Source: Streptomyces sp. NBC_00670 (lineage in GTDB: Bacteria; Actinomycetota; Actinomycetes; Streptomycetales; Streptomycetaceae). From it: 64,000 nucleotides of DNA. The notes under the pieces are model-generated. The model worked only from the letters and a program-made list of their open reading frames with translations. It was not told where the DNA came from and ran no database searches. Positions 9,016-17,806 of this stretch are shown piece after piece. Both the position numbers and the translations under genes were made by a program. Within the stretch, counting starts at the first letter, position 1, and each line of letters starts with the position of its first letter. The stretch is taken from positions 4,279,001 through 4,343,000 of the forward strand of contig NZ_CP109017.1 in the NCBI RefSeq assembly GCF_036226765.1. The letters run 5' to 3'.

Positions 9016-9042
9016 CAGTACCCACTTTGAAGTAAGGTACTG
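9016..9042. promoter_or_regulatory. palindromic operator candidate for the HxlR regulator
   Basis: CAGTACC (9016-9022) and GGTACTG (9036-9042) form a perfect 7-bp inverted repeat with a 13-base spacer. It is centred in the 123-base divergent region between the oxidoreductase start (8940) and the HxlR start (9064). HxlR dimers bind inverted repeats of this size in other bacteria. The region is clearly less GC-rich than its surroundings. Confidence 0.6.
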
Positions 9043-9063
9043 GTGTCGGGGTAGGGTTCCGGA

Positions 9064-9525
9064 ATGACCACGAGCAAGGTGGACGTCACCGGTGAGGCGA
9101 TGTGCCCCCACCGCCTCGTCCTCGAACACGTGACCAGTCGCTGGGCCGTCCTCGTGCTCACCGCGCTGCTGGACCGCCCCTATCGCTTCGGCGAGCTGCG
9201 CCGCGAGGTGAACGGGGCCGGCGGCCGGGCCGTCAGCGAGAAGATGCTCGCGCAGACGTTGCAGACCCTGGAGCGCGACGGCCTGGTCCACCGGGACGCC
9301 AAGCCGGTGATCCCGCCCCGCGTCGACTACTGGCTGACGGACCTGGGCCGCGAGGCGGCGGAACAGGTCCGCGCGCTCGCCCTGTGGTCGAAGCGGCGCA
9401 TGGACGACGTACAACGCGCCCGCACCACGTACGACGAGGCGCGCGCGGCGCACGACAAGGCGCGCCACGAGCCGCACGCCGCACATGACGAAGCCCGGAC
9501 CACCTCCGCGGTCCGGGCTTCGTAA
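9064..9525 (+). CDS. HxlR family transcriptional regulator
   Basis: This 153-residue winged-helix protein has the HxlR order: CPHRLVLEHVTSRWAVLVLTALLDRPYRFGELRREV, then SEKMLAQTLQTLERDGLVHR and the wing VIPPRVDYWLTDLG. The Cys near residue 14, preceding the helix-turn-helix, is the position used by HxlR/YodB proteins for sensing electrophiles or quinones. A C-terminal tail of about 35 residues is rich in Ala, His and Arg and repeats AHDKAR/AHDEAR-like units. The divergent neighbour is an NmrA-type reductase, so regulation of that gene and of itself is likely. The coding end overlaps a hairpin terminator. Confidence 0.93.
   Translation: MTTSKVDVTGEAMCPHRLVLEHVTSRWAVLVLTALLDRPYRFGELRREVNGAGGRAVSEKMLAQTLQTLERDGLVHRDAKPVIPPRVDYWLTDLGREAAEQVRALALWSKRRMDDVQRARTTYDEARAAHDKARHEPHAAHDEARTTSAVRAS
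9488..9523. terminator. bidirectional terminator embedded in the 3' end of the HxlR gene
   Basis: Bases 9488-9501 and 9510-9523 form a perfect 14-bp stem (ACGAAGCCCGGACC) with an 8-base loop. The second arm encodes the last codons and the first base of the TAA stop of the HxlR gene. The converging korB gene ends 20 bases away at 9543, so the hairpin can serve both transcripts. Confidence 0.7.
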
Positions 9526-9542
9526 GGGCGTCGGCGGCCGGC

Positions 9543-10674
<1,132 letters not shown>

Positions 10675-10682
<8 letters not shown>

Positions 10683-12615
10683 CGATGGCCTCCTTCAGAG
10701 CCGTGGCGAGCTGTTCGGCCTTGAACGGCATGCCGTTGACCTGGTTGTACGAGTGGGCGTCCACCAGGTACTTCGCCCGGATCAGGGTGGCGAGCTGGCC
10801 GAGGTTCATCTCGGGGATCACCACCTTGTCGTACGCCCCGAGCACCGTGCCCAGGTTCTTCGGGAAGGGGTTGAGGTGGCGCAGATGGGCCTGGGCGATG
10901 TGCTCGCCGGCCGTGCGCAGCCGCCGTACCGCCGCCGTGATCGGCCCGTACGTCGAGCCCCAGCCGAGGACCAGGGTGCGGGCGCTGCCGCTCGGGTCGT
11001 CCACCTCCAGGTCGGCGACCTCGACGCCGTCGACCTTGGCCTGCCGGGTGCGGACCATGAAGTCGTGGTTGGCCGGGTCGTAGGAGATGTTGCCGGTGCC
11101 GTCCTGCTTCTCGATGCCGCCGATGCGGTGTTCGAGGCCGGGCGTGCCGGGGACGGCCCAGGGGCGGGCGAGGGTCTCCGGGTCGCGCTTGTACGGCCAG
11201 AACGCCTCGGTGCCGTCGTCCAGGGTGTGGTTGGGGCCCTGGGCGAACCGCACCCGCAGGTCGGGCAGCTCGTCGGGCTCCGGGATGCGCCACGGCTCGG
11301 AGCCGTTGGCGAGGTAGCCGTCGGAGAGCAGGAAGACCGGGGTGCGGTAGGTCAGCGCGATGCGGGCCGCCTCCAGGGCCGCGTCGAAGCAGTCGGCGGG
11401 GGTGCACGGGGCGACGACGGGGACCGGTGCCTCGCCGTTGCGGCCGTACATCGCCTGCAGCAGGTCCGCCTGCTCGGTCTTGGTGGGCAGGCCGGTGGAG
11501 GGGCCGCCGCGCTGGATGTCGACGATCAGCAGCGGCAGTTCCAGGGAGACGGCGAGCCCGATCGTCTCCGACTTCAGGGCCACGCCGGGTCCGGAGGTCG
11601 TGGTCACGGCGAGCGAGCCGCCGAAGGCCGCGCCCAGCGCCGCGCCGATGCCCGCGATCTCGTCCTCGGCCTGGAAGGTGCGTACGCCGAAGTTCTTGTG
11701 CTTGCTGAGCTCGTGCAGGATGTCGGAGGCCGGGGTGATCGGGTACGAGCCCAGGTACAGCGGCAGATCCGCCTGGCGCGAGGCGGCGACCAGGCCGTAG
11801 GACAGGGCGAGGTTGCCGGAGATGTTCCGGTAGGTGCCGGTCGGGAACGCGGTCGCGGCCGGGGCGACCTCGTAGGAGACGGCGAAGTCCTCCGTCGTCT
11901 CGCCGAAGTTCCAGCCCGCGCGGAACGCGGCGATGTTCGCCGCCGCGATGTCCGGCTTCTTGGCGAACTTCGTCCGCAGGAACTTCTCCGTGCCCTCGGT
12001 CGGCCGGTGGTACATCCACGACAGCAGGCCCAGCGCGAACATGTTCTTGCTGCGCTCGGCCTCCTTGCGGCTGAGGTCGAACTCCTTGAGCGCCTCCACG
12101 GTGAGCGTGGTCAGCGGCACCGGGTGGATCTGGTAGCCGTCCAGCGAGCCGTCCTCCAGCGGGGAGACGGCGTAGCCGACCTTCTGCATCGCGCGCTTGG
12201 TGAACTCGTCCGTGTTGACGATGATCTCCGCGCCGCGCGGCAGGTCGCCCACGTTCGCCTTCAGCGCCGCCGGGTTCATCGCCACCAGGACGTTCGGCGC
12301 GTCGCCCGGGGTGAGGATGTCGTGGTCGGCGAAGTGCAGCTGGAACGACGAGACGCCCGGCAGGGTCCCTGCGGGGGCGCGGATCTCGGCGGGGAAGTTC
12401 GGCAGGGTCGACAGGTCGTTGCCGAACGAAGCGGTCTCGGAGGTGAAACGGTCACCGGTGAGCTGCATGCCGTCACCGGAGTCGCCCGCGAACCGGATGA
12501 TCACCCGGTCCAGCCGGCGGACGTCCTTGGTGCCCGCCGGTTTGCGCTGTCCTCCCACGAGGGCCCCGTCGGCCCCGTCGGCCTGTTCCGTTGTGCTGCT
12601 GACCTTGCTGGTCAC
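10675..12615 (-). CDS. korA: 2-oxoacid:ferredoxin oxidoreductase, fused gamma-alpha subunit
   Basis: This 646-residue protein has an N-terminal gamma domain (RVIIRFAGDSGDGMQLTGDRF at about residue 37, then LVAMNPAAL) joined to the alpha (pyrimidine-binding) domain beginning around residue 220 (GNLALSYGLVAASRQADLPLYLGSYPITPASDIL). The catalytic-core phrase FQAEDEIAGIGAALGAAFGG follows. The start is the GTG at 12615, with GGGAGG nine bases upstream. It is the first gene of a korAB operon. Association with KorB gives a two-subunit CoA-dependent, oxygen-tolerant-type enzyme that feeds electrons to ferredoxin. The nearby complex I-like cluster without its NADH module is a possible acceptor system (inference). 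Confidence 0.93.
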
Positions 12616-12766
12616 TGAACTGGACCTCCCTCGAGGCGGCTGGCCGGGAGCGGTCGTCCCGCCGACCTTTCCGGCACAACCCTACGTCGGTAAGGGTGGC
12701 CTTCCCTCGACCGTTCGCATGATGGACGTGGAAATGAGACCGCATGGCCTCGTACGCACCACCCTT

Positions 12767-12783
12767 GTTGACAAATTGTCAAC
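12767..12783. promoter_or_regulatory. 17-bp perfect palindrome upstream of korAB
   Basis: GTTGACAA-A-TTGTCAAC is a perfect palindrome with one central base, in a locally AT-rich patch. It lies about 150 bases upstream of the korA start, in the 185-base gap after the response regulator stop. It contains a TTGACA box on each strand, but I find no well-placed -10 box for leftward transcription. It is best read as an operator with a possible promoter role. Confidence 0.45.
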
Positions 12784-12800
12784 GACGGCTGCCGGGCAGT

Positions 12801-13460
12801 CTAGGAATTCAGGTACGTCAGTACGGCCAGGACGCGACGGTGATCCCCGTCACTCGGGGACAGCCCCAGCTTCAGGAAGATGTTGCTGACGTGCTTCTCG
12901 ACGGCGCCGTCGCTCACCACCAGCTGCCGCGCGACCGCGGAGTTGGTCCGGCCCTCCGCCATCAGCCCCAGCACCTCGCGCTCCCTCGGGGTGAGCCCCG
13001 CGAGCACGTCCTGCTTGCGGCTGCGGCCCAGCAGCTGCGCGACCACCTCGGGGTCCAGGGCGGTGCCGCCGCGCGCCACCCGGACCACGGCGTCCACGAA
13101 CTCGCGGACCTCGGCGACTCGGTCCTTGAGCAGGTAGCCGACGCCCCTGCTGGAATCGGCCAGCAGTTCGGTGGCGTAACGCTCCTCGACGTACTGCGAC
13201 AGCACGAGCACGCCCAGCCCGGGGTGCCTGCGCCGCAGCTCGACGGCGGCGCGCACGCCCTCGTCGGTGTGGGTGGGCGGCATCCGCACATCGGCGACGA
13301 CGACGTCCGGCAGCGCGCCGTCGGCGGACAGCTCGGTGATCGTCTTGATCAGCGCGTCCCCGTCCCCGACCCCGGCGACGACGTCGTGCCCCCGGTCGGT
13401 GAGCAGCCGGGTCAGCCCCTCGCGCAACAACACGGAATCCTCCGCGATCACGACCCGCAC
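12801..13460 (-). CDS. LuxR/NarL-type response regulator
   Basis: This 219-residue protein has an N-terminal receiver domain with acidic pocket E7/D8, phospho-acceptor Asp57 (PDVVVADVRMPP) and the conserved lysine in YLLKDRV. Its C-terminal LuxR helix-turn-helix reads LTPREREVLGLMAEGRTNSAVARQL and VEKHVSNIFLKLGL. The GTG at 13460 is chosen because GGAGG lies 5 bases upstream; another in-frame GTG 12 bases earlier contains that site. It lies just downstream, same strand, of two sensor kinase genes, so it is probably their shared output regulator. Targets are unknown; the flanking korAB and nuo operons are candidates. Confidence 0.92.
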   Translation of the reverse strand: MRVVIAEDSVLLREGLTRLLTDRGHDVVAGVGDGDALIKTITELSADGALPDVVVADVRMPPTHTDEGVRAAVELRRRHPGLGVLVLSQYVEERYATELLADSSRGVGYLLKDRVAEVREFVDAVVRVARGGTALDPEVVAQLLGRSRKQDVLAGLTPREREVLGLMAEGRTNSAVARQLVVSDGAVEKHVSNIFLKLGLSPSDGDHRRVLAVLTYLNS

Positions 13461-13588
13461 CCTGTCCTCCACGACGATGTACCCCCTGTGCTGCCTGTGC
13501 TGCGGACAGCACAAGCATCGCAGGGGTTGGGGGCGTGCAGGAGCTGTCCCTCCCAGGCGCCTTCTTTCCCCCCGGGGGGGGAGAACCG

Positions 13589-15007
13589 TCACGTCCGCCA
13601 GGGCAACTCCGCCGTCACCCTCGTGGGCCCGCCCACCGGGGAATCCACCACCAGGATCCCGTCGACCGCGTCCAGCCGCTCCGCCAGCCCCGCGAGCCCC
13701 GACCCCGTCCCCGCGTCGGCCCCGCCCACTCCGTCGTCCTCCACCTGCACCATCAGCCGGTCCTCCACCCGCCACACGTCCACGACCCCCCGCCGCGCCC
13801 CACTGTGCTTGCTGATGTTCTGCAACAGCTCGCACACCGTGAAGTACGCGATCCCCTCGATCGCCGGCGCCGGCCGCGCCGGCAGGTCGACCTCCACCCG
13901 CACCGGCACCGTGCACCGCGACGCCACCGCCGACAGCGCCGCGTCGAGCCCCCGGTCGGTCAGCACCGCCGGGTGAATCCCGCGCGCCAGGTCCCGCAGC
14001 TCCTGCAGCGCCGTCTTCACCTCGCCGTGCGCCTCCTCCACCATCCGCGCCGCCGCCCGCGGATCCTCGGTGACCTTCTCCTTCGCCAGCCCCAGGTCCA
14101 TCGCCAGCGCCACCAGCCTCGCCTGCGCCCCGTCGTGCAGATCGCGCTCGATCCGCCGCAGATCCGCCGCCGCCGTGTCGACGACGACCCCCCGGTCCGA
14201 CTCCAGCTCCACCACCCGCGCCGACAGCCGCGACGGCCCGAGCAGCCCGTACACCAGCACCCGGTCGACGGTGGTCAGCCCGCGCACGATCCACGGCGTG
14301 GCCATCGTGAACAGCAGCCCCACCAGCGCCGTCACGCCGATCTCGAACGGGTTGTCGAGGTAGACGCGGTGCGCCTCGTCGCCGAACAGCTGGATGCCGC
14401 CCTGCCCGGCCCACATCGGGAAGACCCAGAACCACAGCGGATACGTCAGCATCGCCCAGCCGTACGCCCAGAAGCTCAGCGCGACGGCGAACGCGAACAC
14501 CGCCCACGGCAGGTGCAGCAGCGCGTACAGCAGATGCCGCCACGAGGAGCCGCTGCGGAACACCGCCCCCGTCCAGGCCAGCACCCCCCGCTCCCGGGGC
14601 CGCAGCGGCCCCGGCTCGGCCACGTCGAGGCCCAGCAGGGCCCGCGCCCGCGCCCGCTCCAGCGTGCCGAAGCCGCGGCAGGTGGCGAGCGTCGCCGCGA
14701 GCAGCGGGATGCCGACGAAGGTGACCAGCAGCCCGGCCCCGAGCGACACCATCGTCACGGCCAGCGTGAACATGATGATGCTGAGCGGGAGGCTGAGCAT
14801 GAGGTACGAGAACTCGCGCCAGCTCCGCCCCTCGAACGGCGCCCGCAGCCCGGCCGGCAGCCGGTGCCGCCGCTCCCGCCCCCCGGAGCCGTACCCGGGC
14901 CCGTACCCCTGCCCGGGGCCCTGCTCGTACCCCGTCCCCGCCCCGTAGCCCTGCCCGTACTGCGTGGCCATCGCCGCCGTCCGTTCGTGTCGTCGTCGCT
15001 CCGTCAC
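13589..15007 (-). CDS. membrane sensor histidine kinase (HisKA_3), proximal paralog
   Basis: About 472 residues from GTG 15007 (GGAGG ten bases upstream), or 460 from ATG 14971, which has a weaker site. A Gly/Tyr/Gln-rich N-terminus of about 50 residues is followed by a putative membrane sensor domain with four or more hydrophobic segments (SLPLSIIMFTLAVTMVSL, TFVGIPLLAATLA, AVFAFAVALSFWAYG and a late pair). The HisKA_3 phosphorylation site is RRIERDLHDGAQARLV, with the histidine in DLHDGAQ, and the ATPase domain has CELLQNISKHSGA (N box) and the glycine-rich GVGGAD. The family autophosphorylates in response to membrane or envelope signals. It is a tandem paralog of the next kinase. Confidence 0.88.
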   Translation of the reverse strand: MTERRRHERTAAMATQYGQGYGAGTGYEQGPGQGYGPGYGSGGRERRHRLPAGLRAPFEGRSWREFSYLMLSLPLSIIMFTLAVTMVSLGAGLLVTFVGIPLLAATLATCRGFGTLERARARALLGLDVAEPGPLRPRERGVLAWTGAVFRSGSSWRHLLYALLHLPWAVFAFAVALSFWAYGWAMLTYPLWFWVFPMWAGQGGIQLFGDEAHRVYLDNPFEIGVTALVGLLFTMATPWIVRGLTTVDRVLVYGLLGPSRLSARVVELESDRGVVVDTAAADLRRIERDLHDGAQARLVALAMDLGLAKEKVTEDPRAAARMVEEAHGEVKTALQELRDLARGIHPAVLTDRGLDAALSAVASRCTVPVRVEVDLPARPAPAIEGIAYFTVCELLQNISKHSGARRGVVDVWRVEDRLMVQVEDDGVGGADAGTGSGLAGLAERLDAVDGILVVDSPVGGPTRVTAELPWRT

Positions 15008-15099
15008 TGTGCACAAGCCTCCGCGTCCGGGGGCCGCAGGGCCATGGAGCGGGTCGGCGTCCCGATGCGGGGGTTTTCCCCACCTCCGGGAGTGCGGGG

Positions 15100-16356
15100 T
15101 TACTTCGGGCGCGTCCCGGAGCCCCGGCCCGCCCCCTCCCGGTGGCCGTCCCGGTCCCACCACGGCAGTTCCGCCGTGACCGTCGTCGGGCCGCCCTCCG
15201 GTGAGTCGATGACGAACAGTCCGTCGACCGCGCCGAGCCGGTCCGCGAGCCCCGCCATGCCCGTACCGCCGTCGAGCCGCGCCCCGCCCCGGCCGTCGTC
15301 CCACACCTGGATCAGCAGCCGGTTCTCGCTCCGCCACACGTCGACCGCCGCCGACCGCGCCCCGCTGTGCTTGCTGATGTTCTGCAGCAGCTCGGAGACG
15401 GTGAAGTAGGCGATCCCCTCGATCGCGGCCGCCGGCCGGACGGCCAGCTCGACGGCGACCTTCACCGGTACCGTGCAGCGCGAGGCGACCGAGGACAGCG
15501 CCGCGTCCAGGCCCCGGTCGGTGAGGACCGCCGGGTGGATGCCGCGCGCCAGGTCCCGCAGCTCCTGGAGGGCCAGCTTCACCTCGCCGTGCGCCTCGTC
15601 GACCATCGCCGCGGCCGCGTCCGGGTCCTCCAGCAGCTTCTCCTTGGCCAGACCGAGTCCCATCGCCAGATTGACCAGCCGGGCCTGCGCCCCGTCGTGC
15701 AGATCGCGCTCGATCCGCCGCAGGTCCGCCGCCGCCGTGTCCACCACGAAGCCGCGGTCGGACTCCAGCTCGCGGATCCGCCGCTCCAGCTCGTCGGAGG
15801 GGGAGAGCAGCGCGCGCACCATCACCCGGTCCACATTGGTCAGCCCACGGGTGAGGAACGGCAGCACGGGCCACAGCAGGAACAGCGACACCACCGTCAC
15901 GGTGAAGGTGAAGACCGCCCACGGCAGCCGTATGACGTCGTACAGCACCGTCCGCCAGCCCACCGGATCCTTCAGCGCCAGCCACAGCCGGCGGCTCCAG
16001 CGGCCCCCCGCCAGCACGGGCAGCGGCGTCGGCTCCGCCACCCGCACGCCGAGCAGCGCCCGCGCCCTGGCCCGCTCCACCCGGCCGAGCTGCCGGGCGC
16101 CGGCCAGCCCGAGGGCCAGCAGCGGGAACCCGATCACGGTCACCGCCAGCCCCGACCCCACGGTGAGCAGCGTCACCGAGTAGACGAAGCCGACGAGGGC
16201 CATCGGCAGGTTCCCCAGCAGATGCGCGATCTCCCGCCAGGTCTGCCCGGTGAGGGCGAGGCGCGCGGGCGGCAGCCGCGCGCCGTCCGCGGCGGTCCCG
16301 GCTGTCGCCGCCGGCCCCTCTGTCCCCGCTGTCGGTGTCGTCAGGTGTTCGGTCAT
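15100..16356 (-). CDS. membrane sensor histidine kinase (HisKA_3), distal paralog
   Basis: This 418-residue protein starts at ATG 16356 (MTEHLTTPTAG). Its domain order matches its neighbour: four hydrophobic segments in a sensor domain (about residues 45-200, ending RGLTNVDRVMVRALLSPS), the phosphorylation motif RRIERDLHDGAQARLV, then SELLQNISKHSGARSAAVDVW and DGRGGARLDGGTGMAGLADRLG in the ATPase domain. The transmitter halves of the two kinases are far more alike than the sensor halves. This fits an old duplication with two different inputs feeding one response regulator. It is divergent from the nuo2 operon across 272 bases. Confidence 0.9.
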   Translation of the reverse strand: MTEHLTTPTAGTEGPAATAGTAADGARLPPARLALTGQTWREIAHLLGNLPMALVGFVYSVTLLTVGSGLAVTVIGFPLLALGLAGARQLGRVERARARALLGVRVAEPTPLPVLAGGRWSRRLWLALKDPVGWRTVLYDVIRLPWAVFTFTVTVVSLFLLWPVLPFLTRGLTNVDRVMVRALLSPSDELERRIRELESDRGFVVDTAAADLRRIERDLHDGAQARLVNLAMGLGLAKEKLLEDPDAAAAMVDEAHGEVKLALQELRDLARGIHPAVLTDRGLDAALSSVASRCTVPVKVAVELAVRPAAAIEGIAYFTVSELLQNISKHSGARSAAVDVWRSENRLLIQVWDDGRGGARLDGGTGMAGLADRLGAVDGLFVIDSPEGGPTTVTAELPWWDRDGHREGAGRGSGTRPK

Positions 16357-16512
16357 GCCGTCAGCGTGCCGGTCGGGCGGCGGGAACGCCATGAGGAGGG
16401 CCGCCTCGGACGACCGGGGGAAAACCCCACCTCGGCGGGACGTTCCCGGTCTCCCGGCCGTGCGCCGGCGCGCGCGGAGGGTACCCCCGCATCTCAAGGT
16501 GTGACGGGCTGC

Positions 16513-16540
16513 TTACCGTCTCTTTAGCAGGGCCTAGACT
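16513..16540 (+). promoter_or_regulatory. candidate promoter of the nuo2 operon
   Basis: TTACCG (16513-16518) and TAGACT (16535-16540) are separated by 16 bases, resembling a housekeeping promoter. A start near 16547 would leave a leader of about 80 bases before nuoA at 16629. The leader contains a short tandem TCACAGAAG repeat near 16582. Confidence 0.4.
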
Positions 16541-16628
16541 CCCGTGCGTACGGATCGCCGGACCCACACGGTCCGCGAAGGTGCACAGAAGTCACAGAAG
16601 TCACGAGGTCAGGGAGCGAGGGGCGGGC

Positions 16629-17039
16629 GTGCCGGAGCCGGAACAGCCGGGACAGACGGTCGTCGTCGCGGCGGACTACTTCTCCTCCTACTCGGTCGTC
16701 GGACTGCTCGCCGTCGTGGGCGTGCTCTTCGTCGCCGTCGCCTTCGGCGCCAACCGGCTGCTGCGTCCCGCCGTGCCCACGCCCGAGAAACTCCTGACGT
16801 ACGAGTGCGGCGTCGACCCCGTCGGCGAGGGCTGGGCCCACACCCAGGTCCGCTACTACGTCTACGCGTTCCTCTACGTGATCTTCGCGGTCGACTCGAT
16901 CTTCCTCTTCCCGTGGGCGACGGTGTTCGCCGCGCCCGGCTACGGCGCGGCGACCCTCGTCGAGATGTTCCTCTTCCTCGGCTTCCTGGCCGTCGGACTG
17001 CTCTACGCGTACAAGAAGGGCGTCCTGACATGGACGTGA
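16629..17039 (+). CDS. nuoA: NADH-quinone oxidoreductase subunit A (second nuo cluster)
   Basis: This 136-residue protein has three membrane helices (about residues 17-40, 71-95 and 103-125) and the subunit A signature YECGVDPVGEGW followed by VRYYVYAFLYVIFAVDSIFLFPWA. The first TM helix and this loop sit near the quinone channel of complex I. The GTG start follows AGGGAGCGAGGGGCGGG. The stop overlaps the nuoB start by 10 bases. It is the first gene of a ten-gene operon. Confidence 0.93.
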   Translation: MPEPEQPGQTVVVAADYFSSYSVVGLLAVVGVLFVAVAFGANRLLRPAVPTPEKLLTYECGVDPVGEGWAHTQVRYYVYAFLYVIFAVDSIFLFPWATVFAAPGYGAATLVEMFLFLGFLAVGLLYAYKKGVLTWT

Positions 17040-17806
17040 CCCCCACCCCTTCCGGCGGCTCCCAGTCGGTGTTCCTGCCGGATCCCACGCCGGCCCCTTC
17101 CGGGTCGACGGCCTCGTCCGGGCCGTCGGGCGCGCTCGAGCCCCGGCGGCTCGGCACGCTGGCGCGGCTGGCGCCCGAACCCATGAAGGTGGTCCTGAAC
17201 TGGGGCCGCCGCTACTCGCTGTGGGTCTTCAACTTCGGACTCGCCTGCTGCGCCATCGAGTTCATCGCCGCGTCGATGTCCCGCCACGACTTCATGCGGC
17301 TCGGCGTGATCCCCTTCGCGCCGGGGCCGCGCCAGGCCGACCTGATGGTCGTCTCCGGCACGGTGACGGACAAGATGGCGCCCGCCGTGAAGCGGCTGTA
17401 CGAACAGATGCCCGAGCCGAAGTACGTCATCTCCTTCGGCGCCTGCTCCAACTGCGGCGGCCCGTACTGGGACTCGTACGCCGTCACCAAGGGCGTCGAC
17501 CAGATCATCCCCGTGGACGTCTACGTCCCCGGCTGCCCGCCCCGCCCGGAGGCGCTGCTCCAGGGGATCATCAAGCTCCAGGAGAAGATCGCCCGCGAGT
17601 CGCTCGGGGAGCGGTACGGGGAGGCTGGCGCGGCGCGCCCGTCGACGGCCGCGCTGCGGTCGGGGCTGGTACGGCCTCCGGGGGCGGTGGGGGGTGCGGA
17701 GCCTGCCGGGACCGCCGGGGGTGCCGCGAGCAGCGGGGCCGCCGAGGGCTCGGAGGGTGCCGGCCGTTCCGAGGGCCCCGAGGGCTCCGGGGGAGGCGCG
17801 CGATGA
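17030..17806 (+). CDS. nuoB: NADH-quinone oxidoreductase subunit B (second nuo cluster)
   Basis: This 258-residue protein carries the N2 [4Fe-4S] cluster. The four ligands are present: the tandem Cys73-Cys74 (FGLACCAIEF), Cys139 (GACSNCGG) and Cys169 (VPGCPPRPE). The conserved core spans about residues 50-190. It has an N-terminal Pro/Ser-rich extension of about 45 residues and a C-terminal Gly/Ser/Ala-rich tail of about 65 residues, both absent from ordinary NuoB of about 160-190 residues. It overlaps nuoA by 10 bases and nuoC by an ATGA junction. All cluster ligands being intact argues for a redox-active hydrophilic arm. Confidence 0.93.
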   Translation: MDVTPTPSGGSQSVFLPDPTPAPSGSTASSGPSGALEPRRLGTLARLAPEPMKVVLNWGRRYSLWVFNFGLACCAIEFIAASMSRHDFMRLGVIPFAPGPRQADLMVVSGTVTDKMAPAVKRLYEQMPEPKYVISFGACSNCGGPYWDSYAVTKGVDQIIPVDVYVPGCPPRPEALLQGIIKLQEKIARESLGERYGEAGAARPSTAALRSGLVRPPGAVGGAEPAGTAGGAASSGAAEGSEGAGRSEGPEGSGGGAR

